From: Spirochaetaceae bacterium | GTDB lineage: Bacteria > Spirochaetota > Spirochaetia > Treponematales > Breznakiellaceae | DNA length: 15,504 nucleotides | Direction: 5' to 3' | Assembly: GCA_031278935.1 (NCBI GenBank) | Contig: JAITJK010000185.1 | Location: 1 to 15,504 of the forward strand | Shown here: positions 1 through 7,121 of the stretch, piece after piece | Position numbering within the stretch: the stretch's first letter is position 1 | Layout: the number at the start of each line of letters is the position of its first letter | Position numbers and translations under genes: made by a program | The notes under the pieces: generated by a model | The model's input: only the letters and a program-made list of their open reading frames with translations | The model's database searches: none | What the model was told of the DNA's origin: nothing

Positions 1-390
1 CAGGTAATCAGTGAGTGGAACCGTCTTAAAATCCTTGAGGTAAAGGAGGCCAAAGGCCGTGAACATGATTTCAAGATATATAAAGAAACCATAGGGAAAG
101 GCATCAGCAGTTCGATACCCCTTGACGCTGACCTGGGATACCTTGGGATAGAACGATGCCATGCAAACAGTTTCATTCCGATAAAATCAAGTAAAACCCA
201 TCAACTGACTAAGGAGGAAAAAGCCTATAATAAAGAGCTTGCGGGGAGGCGTGTGGTGATTGAACATATAAACGCCAAAATAAAAACATTCAAGAGCATG
301 GCGTATCCTTATCGGGGCCATTACGGTAACCGGCATTCACTAAGAATGACTTTGATTTGCGGCCTCATAAACTATGACAGGCGAGTTTAG
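1..390 (+). CDS. IS5-type DDE transposase, C-terminal part (5' end outside window)
   Basis: An open frame runs from the first base to a TAG at 388-390 and gives 129 residues of a DDE transposase, the enzyme that cuts and rejoins insertion-sequence ends. The visible part fits the DDE_Tnp_4/IS5 style. It has a DADLGYLGIE block, where the aspartates fit the second catalytic Asp. A basic linker containing LTKEEKAYNKEL follows, then RRVVIEHINAKIKTF, whose Glu is the likely third catalytic acid. The tail GLINYD is typical of this group. The N-terminal domain and the first Asp lie before the window, so intactness cannot be judged. Codons are A/T-rich (many AAA, ATA, ATT), unlike the GC-rich genes further on, which fits recent acquisition. 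I could not place the right terminal inverted repeat because its left partner is not visible. The frame is not broken in the part seen. Confidence 0.85.
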   Translation, partial: QVISEWNRLKILEVKEAKGREHDFKIYKETIGKGISSSIPLDADLGYLGIERCHANSFIPIKSSKTHQLTKEEKAYNKELAGRRVVIEHINAKIKTFKSMAYPYRGHYGNRHSLRMTLICGLINYDRRV

Positions 391-668
391 ACGGTTATTA
401 AACAAATCTATTGTTGAAACGCTCACCAACAAACTGGAACTTGCCCAAGAACAACGCATTGCCCAAACGATATTTGGGTTGTCTGGGCGCTCTACCACCC
501 TCAGCGGTACAGGGTCAGCCAAAGTAAACAAGTGGGGCAACGGCGGCGGCGACCCGGGCAAGCGTTTGCAGAGCCGAAAAACTGTGCCGGAGCAATACCT
601 TTGATAATTTTCCCAAGCCACCTGCGGTGAAGGCGTGTAGCCCCTTGGCTGGCCGTGGTGGTTAGGGG

Positions 669-688
669 GCGGGTCGTACCCCGCTTTT
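669..688 (+). terminator. Weak terminator-like hairpin
   Basis: A GCGGG/CCCGC stem with a six-base loop (TCGTAC) is followed directly by TTTT. This resembles a short rho-independent terminator reading on the plus strand. It lies about 280 bases after the transposase stop and has only a five-pair stem, so it could equally be chance in a GC-rich tract. Confidence 0.25.
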
Positions 689-730
689 AGCGCTGGGGCT
701 GCCGTCTGTGGAGGCGTCGTATTGGGGCTA

Positions 731-803
731 CCGCAGAGCAAAGCAACCCAACGAAGTGGCTACTCGGCTGGATTGCTTCGTCCCTTCGCTCTTCGCAATA
801 ACG
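731..803. repeat. Dispersed palindromic repeat, copy 1
   Basis: This is an imperfect inverted repeat. The left arm contains GCAGAGCAAAGCAACCCA and the right arm contains GGATTGCTTCG followed by CTTCGCTCTTCGCAATAACG. Read on the minus strand, the right arm is GCGAAG..GAAGCAATCCAG. The same pattern occurs at 4401-4477. It resembles the GTCATTGCGAGCGAAGCGAAGCAATCC class of short palindromic intergenic repeats that I know from many unrelated bacteria. In this copy the left arm is more degenerate than the right. It lies downstream of the minus-strand MATE gene, so it could fold in that gene's transcript tail. Confidence 0.6.
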
Positions 804-869
804 CAGGTCGCGTCAAGGCGTGACGAAGAAAAAAGTCTGCGAATACGGTCTTCTGCATCGAACCAGGTG

Positions 870-2222
870 CTAGATCACGGTCTTTGTCTGCCAACGCCCG
901 TGGATCCAGCGCCAGGTATAGGCGGTTCCCCGGACCAGGAAGTCCCCGGCCATGCCTAGCCATACACTCATCGCGCCCAAACCCAACCCAAAGGCCAACA
1001 GATAGGACAGGCTTAAACGGACCGTGAACATGGATATACTGGCCAGGAGCATACAGTACCGGGCATCCCCGGCGGCACGTAAGGCATTGGGCAAAGCAAA
1101 ACTCAAAGGCCAAGCTAGGGACGAGGACACGCAATGCACCAATAAAAACCCCTTGGCCAGTTCCTTGGCTTCAGGGCTGAGGTTGAAACAGCGAACCAAG
1201 GGCTCCATACAAACCACAATCAAGGCATTCATTAAAAGCAGCGTTCCGTAGGTTACATACAAGAGCTTTTTCGTGTATCTCTTGGCTCCCATATAGTCCC
1301 GGGCGCCGACGCATTGACCTACGATGATGAGAATGGCCATACCGAACCCTTGGCCGGGCATATAAATGCAAGAGCCGATGGTACTGGTAATGGCATTGGC
1401 CGCAATGGAAGGGGTGCCGAAGGTACTCACCAGTCGGGCGACGAAGAGCTTGCCGATCTGAAACAGGGAGCTTTCTAGGCCACTGGGTATGCCGATGTTC
1501 AAAATACGGCGGATCATGGCTGGATCCAGCGGGGTTTTCCGTAGCCCCCGCAAAGATATGGGCCCGGAATTCCGGGACCTAAGCAGGACCATTACGGTCA
1601 CTGCAGCAAAGGCCCGGCTTATCAAGGTGGCCAGAGCCGCACCGGCAACTCCCAGGTGGAACTCCACGATGAAAAGGGCGTTGCCGCCGATATTTAACCC
1701 ATTAACCAAGAGGGCCACCAGCATAGGCGTCCGACTGTTCCCCATACTACGGAACAGGGAGGCCCCGGCATTATACACTGCGAGGAAGGGATAGCCCAGG
1801 GCGCTAATCCAGAAATAGGTCCGGGCCGCATCGGCCACGTCTACGGCAATATTTCCGTAAATGAGCCGCAAAAGTAGCCGGTAGCAGCACAAGGTGAGAC
1901 CCATAATGACCACAGATACCCCTAAGCTCGCATACATGAGCTGCTTGGACGCGTTACGTGCGTTGGGGAGGTCCTTCCGGCCTATATATTGACTAACCAC
2001 CACCGAACCGCCCGTAGCAAGGGCACCAAAGGCAATGACCAAAAGCACATTGATAGCATCCACCAGAGATACCCCGGACACCGCAGCCTCTCCCACGGTA
2101 CTGACCATCACGGTATCTGCTATCCCGATGGTAACATTAAAGGATTGCTCCAGGATAAGAGGCCAAAGCAGGCGAAAGAGTTCCTGGTTAGTCCACCGCA
2201 AGGACCCGTCCATTACCTTCAA
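870..2222 (-). CDS. MATE-family multidrug/organic cation exporter
   Basis: This is an integral membrane antiporter of the MATE family, which exports drugs or cationic organic compounds using Na+ or H+ gradients. It shows the family's duplicated architecture of about 12 hydrophobic helices. Recognisable blocks are an N-terminal WPLILEQSFNVTIGIADTVM helix, SQYIGRKDLPNAR after helix 2, RSMGNSRTPM with NGLNIGGNALF in the first half, and LRAAGDARY in the second half. About 450 residues is normal for the family. The frame opens further, to a GTG at 2295-2297, but that start has no visible ribosome site and adds 25 residues without homology-like character. I prefer TTG at 2220-2222, which has AGAGGG about six bases upstream. 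The ATG at 2211-2213 is an alternative. The gene lies about 100 bases after the aspS stop on the same strand with no terminator between, so it is probably co-transcribed. The substrate cannot be told. Confidence 0.88.
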   Translation of the reverse strand: MKVMDGSLRWTNQELFRLLWPLILEQSFNVTIGIADTVMVSTVGEAAVSGVSLVDAINVLLVIAFGALATGGSVVVSQYIGRKDLPNARNASKQLMYASLGVSVVIMGLTLCCYRLLLRLIYGNIAVDVADAARTYFWISALGYPFLAVYNAGASLFRSMGNSRTPMLVALLVNGLNIGGNALFIVEFHLGVAGAALATLISRAFAAVTVMVLLRSRNSGPISLRGLRKTPLDPAMIRRILNIGIPSGLESSLFQIGKLFVARLVSTFGTPSIAANAITSTIGSCIYMPGQGFGMAILIIVGQCVGARDYMGAKRYTKKLLYVTYGTLLLMNALIVVCMEPLVRCFNLSPEAKELAKGFLLVHCVSSSLAWPLSFALPNALRAAGDARYCMLLASISMFTVRLSLSYLLAFGLGLGAMSVWLGMAGDFLVRGTAYTWRWIHGRWQTKTVI

Positions 2223-2325
2223 AAAAATACCCTCTATATCCCCAATAACCCTAAGGCCACGCAGGCGCGGTGAAGGATTTTGAGTATGCCCCTTCACCGG
2301 ATACCCAGGGTGCTGTTAGGAGGCC

Positions 2326-3645
2326 TTAGGGGGTGATACGCCTCCGATCCCGAGGGAAAAGACTTGCTTCCTTGACGTTGCTCAAGCCCAAGATTTTCTG
2401 GGTAAGCCGCTCGCAGCCTATGGCAAATCCGCCGTGAGGGGGACAGCCGTACCGAAAGACCCGGTATCCAGCAATGGCTTCCTCAGCAAGGCCAAACTTA
2501 GGCAGCACCTCAAGGAGAGCCTTATAATCATGCTGCCGTCTACCACCGGTGGTAATTTCAAGCCCCCGAAACAGGGCATCAAAGCTCATGGTTCGGGTGG
2601 CATCCAAGGGGTAGGTATAAAAGGGCCGGTACCGCCGGGGAAACTCGTTTACAAAGACGAGGTCCGTCCCCTTTTCCCGCAGGGCCCAGTCGCAAAGCAA
2701 CCGTTCCGCCTCAGGATTAATATCAAAAATCCGCGCTCTTTGCTTGGCATCCCCTGATATGGCCTCCCGGTTGACCAGTTTCAATGCCTCTTCATAGGGG
2801 ATGATAGGCGCGCGGTAGACCGCTTCAGCATCGGGAAGCTGGGCTTGCCATAGGGCCAGTTCCGGGGCGTTCTTCCGCTTAAGCTCGGTGAAGACATGGG
2901 ACAAGAGACCTTTTTCCAGGTCAATAAGGTCCTTTTCAGACTCGATGAAGGCCATCTCCACGTCAAGGGAAACATACTCATTCAAATGCCGGGGGGTGTC
3001 GTGTTTTTCCGCCCGGTATGCCGGGGCGACCTCAAAGACCCGCTCAAAGCCGCTGCTGACCATGATCTGTTTGTAAATCTGGGGCGACTGGGCAAGGTAC
3101 ATTTTTTTGTCGAAGTAGACGACTTCAAAAAGCTCGGCCCCCCCTTCTGTGCCACCGCCGACCAGTTTGCTGGTTTTGATTTCGGTAAAATCCTGTTCCC
3201 GTAGGTACTGAGAAAAGGCTTCGATAATAGTGGACTGCACCTTGAAAACGGCTCGAATTTTGGGGTTCCGCAGAGAAAGGCCTCGATGGTCCAAGATGGC
3301 TTCAAGACCAATTTTCCCCGTATCGGCGTTGACCTGATAGGGGAGATCCGGTTCAGCTTGGGCGATATAGGCTAGCTTTTCTACCTGAAGCTCAACACCG
3401 CCGGGGGCCTTTTCATTCAGAGTCGGAAGGCCCTCAACCTGGAGGACAGATTCCAAGGTAAGACTGGATATAGCGACGTCCCCTTCTTGGGACAACACAA
3501 GCTGTAGGATACCGGAACGGTCCCGGAGGATAACAAAGGTGATGCCTCCCAGCTCCCGAATCCGGTGTACCCAGCCGTACACCTCCACTCTTTCATTAGG
3601 CCGCTCCCGGCAGGCTTGGGCTATATCTTTAGCAAGAACGCGCAT
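2326..3645 (-). CDS. aspS: Archaeal-type aspartyl-tRNA synthetase, probably non-discriminating (Asp/Asn)
   Basis: This is a class II aminoacyl-tRNA synthetase that attaches aspartate to tRNA. At 439 residues, without the bacterial GAD insertion, it is of the short archaeal/eukaryotic type. An N-terminal OB-fold anticodon-binding domain (about 1-100, GWVHRIRELGG) is followed by the catalytic core. The core has DHRGLSLRNPKIRAVF (119-134), GGGTEGGAELFEV (163-175), YLAQSPQIYKQ (183-193), motif 2 with R211 in APAYRAEKHDTPRHLNEY, and motif 3 GGFAIGCERL with R413. His27 and Pro81 sit where I expect the residues linked to recognition of both tRNA-Asp and tRNA-Asn (a Trp and a Lys in discriminating enzymes). 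If so, the product on tRNA-Asn would need the amidotransferase GatCAB, which is not in this window. The ATG has GGAGAG eight bases upstream, and a promoter candidate lies at 3668-3696. The product is certain; the specificity is an inference. Confidence 0.95.
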   Translation of the reverse strand: MRVLAKDIAQACRERPNERVEVYGWVHRIRELGGITFVILRDRSGILQLVLSQEGDVAISSLTLESVLQVEGLPTLNEKAPGGVELQVEKLAYIAQAEPDLPYQVNADTGKIGLEAILDHRGLSLRNPKIRAVFKVQSTIIEAFSQYLREQDFTEIKTSKLVGGGTEGGAELFEVVYFDKKMYLAQSPQIYKQIMVSSGFERVFEVAPAYRAEKHDTPRHLNEYVSLDVEMAFIESEKDLIDLEKGLLSHVFTELKRKNAPELALWQAQLPDAEAVYRAPIIPYEEALKLVNREAISGDAKQRARIFDINPEAERLLCDWALREKGTDLVFVNEFPRRYRPFYTYPLDATRTMSFDALFRGLEITTGGRRQHDYKALLEVLPKFGLAEEAIAGYRVFRYGCPPHGGFAIGCERLTQKILGLSNVKEASLFPRDRRRITP

Positions 3646-3667
3646 GAGTGTATCTCTCCATGTCCCT

Positions 3668-3696
3668 ATCCTACCCTTTCATGTCGGGAATGTCCA
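3668..3696 (-). promoter_or_regulatory. Candidate sigma-70 promoter of aspS
   Basis: Read on the minus strand, TGGACA (five of six matches to TTGACA) is separated by exactly 17 bases from TAGGAT (four of six to TATAAT). The -10 ends 22 bases before the aspS start codon, leaving room for a short leader that carries the GGAGAG ribosome site. The rest of the gap up to 3824 holds only a small CCCCT/AGGGG hairpin without a T-run. Confidence 0.45.
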
Positions 3697-3824
3697 CCTG
3701 CCGTAGAACGGGGAGGGGGTCAGGCGCGCTTCTCTTCAGTTAGATGGTTGTTCCATGGCAAGACAGGGGGTGTGGGGACACAGCCCCTAATAGGGGGTCG
3801 ATATAAGGCGGTTGGTTGTGCCGC

Positions 3825-4304
3825 TTATCCGGGAGAGGGAAGGAGGGGAAGCGGGAATGGGGGCGCAAAAGAGGAGTGGTACGGTGCTTCTCCACAGCAA
3901 GGTCTGACCCTTTTCTTACTCGTATCTCCGGCTCCACAATCCCCTGTCATATCTCCATCGCAGTGAGTAGGCGGTTCCCCCGCCAGTATCCGCGACCCAT
4001 ACCGGTCACCCCAGATATGCCCCTCCCGGCCCTCCGCTCGGTTGTACCGCTGGGCGAAGACCTGCTTCATCCACTTCATGATAGCTGGAAGTTGTAAGCC
4101 CTCTGCCGGCTTGATATAGAACCTCAATCCATCATCTGCAAGCTGTAGTCCCCGACTCTGGAACATAAACCGCTCTTTCGTCTCCCGGAAAACCCGCTCA
4201 AAGATCGCTAAAGCCCTGTGGCGGCGGAACAAGGGTTCCCGGTTGTTGATGCGGGTACGTATCTCGTACCACACTCCACTTTGAAGTACCCGTAAAGGTC
4301 TCAT
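3825..4304 (-). CDS. REP-associated tyrosine transposase-like (Y1/IS200-type) protein lacking the HUH motif
   Basis: Residues 1-107 follow the plan of REP-associated tyrosine transposases: WYEIRTRINNREPLF (12-26), a helix with FRETKERF (39-46), KWMKQVFAQRYNR (77-89) and GHIWGDRYGSRIL (95-107). In active members the central strand reads MPNHVHLL and the two His bind the metal. Aligned without gaps, this protein has LADDGLRFYI, so the two His are Gly59 and Arg61. Tyr87 may correspond to the nucleophile. It is therefore probably catalytically dead or re-purposed. The last 50 residues are Cys/Pro-rich, show no family resemblance and end in a proline-rich stretch. They may be read-through past the original end. 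No ribosome site is clear before the ATG; a weak promoter lies at 4339-4366. A palindromic repeat of the kind such proteins act on lies about 100 bases upstream. I recall similar His-less proteins in treponemes but cannot check. Confidence 0.65.
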   Translation of the reverse strand: MRPLRVLQSGVWYEIRTRINNREPLFRRHRALAIFERVFRETKERFMFQSRGLQLADDGLRFYIKPAEGLQLPAIMKWMKQVFAQRYNRAEGREGHIWGDRYGSRILAGEPPTHCDGDMTGDCGAGDTSKKRVRPCCGEAPYHSSFAPPFPLPLLPSPG

Positions 4305-4338
4305 AGCACATACTATGGCCTGAAGATGCGATTTTGCT

Positions 4339-4366
4339 TTAATAACAGGAGGTGAAACGGAAACAA
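4339..4366 (-). promoter_or_regulatory. Weak promoter candidate for the Y1-transposase-like gene
   Basis: On the minus strand TTGTTT is followed after 16 bases by TATTAA, which ends 35 bases before the start codon at 4304. The match to consensus is modest, and the surrounding sequence is the only AT-rich patch in this gap. Confidence 0.28.
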
Positions 4367-4400
4367 AGTGCGTCCCTCATCTGACCTGGAAACCCTCCGT

Positions 4401-4477
4401 GTCATTAGGAGCGAAGCGCCGAAGCAAGCTAGTCGGGCAGCCGCTTTCCCGGATTGTTTCGTTGCGCTCGCAATGAC
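4401..4477. repeat. Dispersed palindromic repeat, copy 2
   Basis: The left arm starts GTCATTAGGAGCGAAGCG and the right arm ends TTGCGCTCGCAATGAC. The ends pair as GTCATT/AATGAC, and the arms stay largely complementary inward (GAAGCAAGC against GGATTGTTTC). It belongs to the same class as 731-803: both contain GGATTGYTTCGT followed by CGCTC-type and GCAATRA-type blocks. It lies in the divergent gap between the minus-strand Y1-transposase-like gene and the plus-strand OmpA-domain gene. The remaining gap up to the ompA start (4478-4646) shows no promoter that I would defend. Confidence 0.7.
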
Positions 4478-4646
4478 GGGTAGTCTTGCTTGGAATGTTG
4501 TTTGTTCCGGAGGGTTCTCTTCCCGTTGAATTCATGTTTAATAGGACCACGAGCTTTGTACCTAAAAGGACCCCTACCCTGTGGCGCCCTTGAATATCCC
4601 CAGGATACCCGGCATACTGCGGATATCCCAGGTAGAGGGGGCGGCT

Positions 4647-5858
4647 ATGTACCACATCCGGGGCTGGATCCTGGCGCTCTTCCTGCTCCAGCTCGGAAGT
4701 CCCGGTTTCCTTTCGGGGGAAACCTTTCGCTATAAACACCAAACCGGCGACAAGTACCGGATCATTTCCCGGGTCTCTGAAAACGTGTATGTGAACCGGC
4801 GCTTCAGCCATCGCTCGGAGATCGTGAACCGGATCGCCGCAGAAGTTTTGGGGGTACAAAACGGCCTTGCCCAGCATGAAGTGGTCTTTCAAACCGCAGA
4901 ACGGGCGGTGGGAGAGGATGAGGTCCCGAGGTTTGTCTGGAATCGAGAGTACCTTTCCGTTTTTGGCCGTAACTCCCAGGGGTATATCACCATAGCCCCC
5001 CAGTATTTCATGCCCGTGGTGCGGAACGTACCGATTTTCCCCGATAAGGACCTAAGCCCCACAGACGGTTGGACGGCGGAGGGCTATGAGATGCACGATT
5101 TCCGTGTCAGTTTCGGTATTGAAGATCCCTACCAGATTCCTTTCACCGCTTCCTATACCTTTCTGGGAGACCGGGAATGGCAGGGTGTACGCTATCCCGC
5201 CTTTTCTGTATCCTACCGGATATTTGCGGCGCCAGAGGAGGTTTCCGCCAAGGTCTATCCGGTGCGGATTATGGGGGCCTCGGATCAGGTGGTGTACTGG
5301 GACCGGGCCTTGGGACAGGCAGCGGCTTATGAAGAACACTTTCGCATGGTCTTTACCTTGTCTAACGGCGCGACCATTGAATATCGGGGCCGGGCCGAAG
5401 CGGAGCTGGTGGAATCCGAGACCATGGATAAGGAATATATGGTCGAAGAAATCACCGAGGATATTAAGCGCTTAGGTCTGGGGGACGTCTCGGTGCGGGT
5501 AACCGATGAAGGCATTGCCATCACCCTGGAAGACATTCAATTCCAGGCGGATTCTGCCGTACTCACCCCGGAAGAACAACATAAGCTGGACAGCATCGGG
5601 GCCATTTTGAAGCGTTACGAGGATCGGGACATTCTCGTTGGGGGGCACACAGCCTTGGCCGGGTCCGTGGCCGGGCGGATGCGCCTTTCCCTAGAACGGG
5701 CCGAGGCGGTGGCGGATTATCTCATGGAACAGGGGATCCGCCGGGAAGACCGGGTGGTGGTGCGCGGCTATGGGGCGGAGCGGCCCCTTGCGGATAACGC
5801 CACCGACGCGGGACGGCGGCGGAATCGGCGGGTGGAGATCACCATACTTGAAAATTAA
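4647..5858 (+). CDS. Secreted OmpA-domain protein with a variant peptidoglycan-binding site
   Basis: This 403-residue protein has a signal peptide (1-23, MYHIRGWILALFLLQLGSPG then FLSG), a mostly beta-type middle region of unknown fold (25-280), and a C-terminal OmpA domain (about 290-403, EDIQFQADSAVLTPEE to NRRVEITI). Such proteins anchor the outer membrane to peptidoglycan or act as periplasmic tethers. The site that in E. coli OmpA holds Asp271 (GYTD) reads GHTALAG here, with Ala336 in place of Asp, while the second key residue (Arg in LSLERAEAV, R351) is kept. An earlier in-frame GTG at 4581 would precede the signal peptide with 22 ill-fitting residues. The ATG at 4647 has GAGGGGG about five bases upstream and is preferred. 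The prs gene starts 27 bases after the stop, so it heads a plus-strand operon. The middle region was not recognised. Confidence 0.85.
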   Translation: MYHIRGWILALFLLQLGSPGFLSGETFRYKHQTGDKYRIISRVSENVYVNRRFSHRSEIVNRIAAEVLGVQNGLAQHEVVFQTAERAVGEDEVPRFVWNREYLSVFGRNSQGYITIAPQYFMPVVRNVPIFPDKDLSPTDGWTAEGYEMHDFRVSFGIEDPYQIPFTASYTFLGDREWQGVRYPAFSVSYRIFAAPEEVSAKVYPVRIMGASDQVVYWDRALGQAAAYEEHFRMVFTLSNGATIEYRGRAEAELVESETMDKEYMVEEITEDIKRLGLGDVSVRVTDEGIAITLEDIQFQADSAVLTPEEQHKLDSIGAILKRYEDRDILVGGHTALAGSVAGRMRLSLERAEAVADYLMEQGIRREDRVVVRGYGAERPLADNATDAGRRRNRRVEITILEN

Positions 5859-5885
5859 GAGTCGGTGTGGTACACCAAGGTATCC

Positions 5886-7121
5886 ATGAACTATTCCAGT
5901 CTGATGAATCTTGCCGTAGTAGCGTGTCCCGGAGGTGAGGTTTTTGCAGATGCGGTGATCCGGCATCTGCAGGAAGAATGTCTTCGTAATTTTGAGTTGA
6001 TGACCAATGAATTGACGGCCCGGTATCATCTGGATGCCCATACCGTGGTGACCCAGATCAATTTCATCAACGACGTGCTCTCCCCCGCACCCCATTCCCG
6101 TGGGAAAACCGATGGCTGCCAGACCCCGCAGTTCAAGGCGGCCACTCGGTTCAGCCTGTTTTCCAATGGGGAAGTCAAGGCGGAGATTTTAGAATCTATC
6201 CGGGGTAAGGATGTCTACATTGTCCAGGATGTGGAAAACCATTACCCCGTGGCCTTCAATGAGGGCATGACTCGGCAAGTCCTTTCGGTGAACGATCACC
6301 TGATGACCATCTTGGTTACGGTAGACGCGGTGCGCCAGGCCGGCGCTGGTCAGGTAACCTTAGTGATGCCCTTGTACCCCTATTCCCGGCAGCATAAGAA
6401 GAAGGGCCGGGAAGGGCTCACCGCGAGCCGGGTGGGGAAGATCCTCGAATCCCTGGGGGTGAACCGGATCATTACCTTGGACATTCATTCCCGGGAGATT
6501 ACCAACGCCTTTGACTGCCTGCGCCTAGAAAACCTTCACGCCAGTTATCAGATCATCCGGTCCCTAGCCGGGCTGCCGGACTTTGTCTTAAACGATGATT
6601 TTGTGGTAGTTTCACCCGATACTGGGGCGGTGGACCGGAATAAATTCTACGCCACCGCCTTGAAGAAGCCTTTGGCCCTCCTCTATAAGGAACGGGATTA
6701 TTCTCGGGTGTCCAAAGATGCCTTGGAAAACAACATTTCCGAGATAAAGCTCCTGGGAAACGTCAGGGGCAAGACGGTATTCATGGCGGACGACATGCTG
6801 GGCACCGGGGGGACCCTCCTGAAGGCTATGGAATTTTTGAAAGATCAGGGGGTCGGCAGGGTGATAGCCGCCATTAGCCTGCCCCTCTTTTCCGGGGATG
6901 CGGTGTCCTACTTTGACGCAGCCTATGAAGCCGGGCTGTTTTACCGGATCATCGGCACCAACGCCATCTACCACGAAGTGGTGTTACAGCGGGAATGGTA
7001 TATTTCCGTGGATATAACGAAGCTCTTCGCTGAGACCATCTACAGACTACATCAGGGTCTCTCCCTGGGTTCCCTCTTGGATAACCGGGATATTATCATC
7101 AAGCGCTTCGCCGAAAGTTGA
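5886..7121 (+). CDS. prs: Ribose-phosphate pyrophosphokinase (PRPP synthetase), long form
   Basis: It transfers pyrophosphate from ATP to ribose 5-phosphate to make PRPP for nucleotide, His and Trp synthesis. Core motifs are clear: VYIVQDVENHYP (110-121), NDHLMTILVTVDAVRQAGA (136-154), PLYPYSRQHKKK (162-173), TLDIHS (197-202), VVSPDTGAVDRNKFYA (241-256), KERDYSR (268-274) and the PRPP loop MADDMLGTGGTLL (300-312). At 411 residues it is about 95 longer than the classical bacterial enzyme. Much of the excess is in the N-terminal part (about 25-100), which contains a poorly conserved stretch around PAPHSRGKTDGCQTPQ, plus a C-terminal tail. ATG at 5886 follows AAGG by five bases. A GTG at 5865 would add seven residues and lacks a ribosome site. 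The stop TGA (7119-7121) overlaps the ATG of the sugar kinase, so the two are translationally coupled. Whether the long form has altered allostery is unknown. Confidence 0.93.
   Translation: MNYSSLMNLAVVACPGGEVFADAVIRHLQEECLRNFELMTNELTARYHLDAHTVVTQINFINDVLSPAPHSRGKTDGCQTPQFKAATRFSLFSNGEVKAEILESIRGKDVYIVQDVENHYPVAFNEGMTRQVLSVNDHLMTILVTVDAVRQAGAGQVTLVMPLYPYSRQHKKKGREGLTASRVGKILESLGVNRIITLDIHSREITNAFDCLRLENLHASYQIIRSLAGLPDFVLNDDFVVVSPDTGAVDRNKFYATALKKPLALLYKERDYSRVSKDALENNISEIKLLGNVRGKTVFMADDMLGTGGTLLKAMEFLKDQGVGRVIAAISLPLFSGDAVSYFDAAYEAGLFYRIIGTNAIYHEVVLQREWYISVDITKLFAETIYRLHQGLSLGSLLDNRDIIIKRFAES

Larger units (their letters stand above)
391..869. other. Region without a convincing gene between the IS and the MATE gene
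   Basis: These 479 bases hold no reading frame that I can tie to a protein family. Frames open on both strands, but their translations are biased towards Pro, Gly and Arg and look like noise from GC-rich DNA. The stretch contains a weak hairpin followed by four T (669-688) and a dispersed palindromic repeat (731-803). A short perfect stem, CGTCA/TGACG, lies at 811-825. The right end of the insertion sequence must lie somewhere after 390, so the first tens of bases may belong to it. Confidence 0.5.

Noticed and set aside
340..741. A 133-codon minus-strand frame beginning MLCGSPNTTPPQ, and short plus-strand frames at 374-604 and 708-959
   Set aside because: They overlap each other, the end of the transposase gene and the palindromic repeat, have no convincing ribosome sites, and show biased composition. 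The sequence may still be a dispersed repeat, which cannot be tested with one copy.
3784..3797. CCCCT/AGGGG hairpin upstream of aspS
   Set aside because: The stem is only five pairs with a three-base loop and no T-run on either strand, so it is not a credible terminator.
4348..4476. A perfect AGGAGGTG on the plus strand followed by a GTG-started frame
   Set aside because: The start is too far from the ribosome-site match, and most of the frame is translated palindromic repeat. It is probably coincidence.
4581..4646. A 22-residue upstream extension of the OmpA-domain protein from a GTG
   Set aside because: It would bury the signal peptide inside the protein, and the ATG at 4647 has a strong ribosome site.
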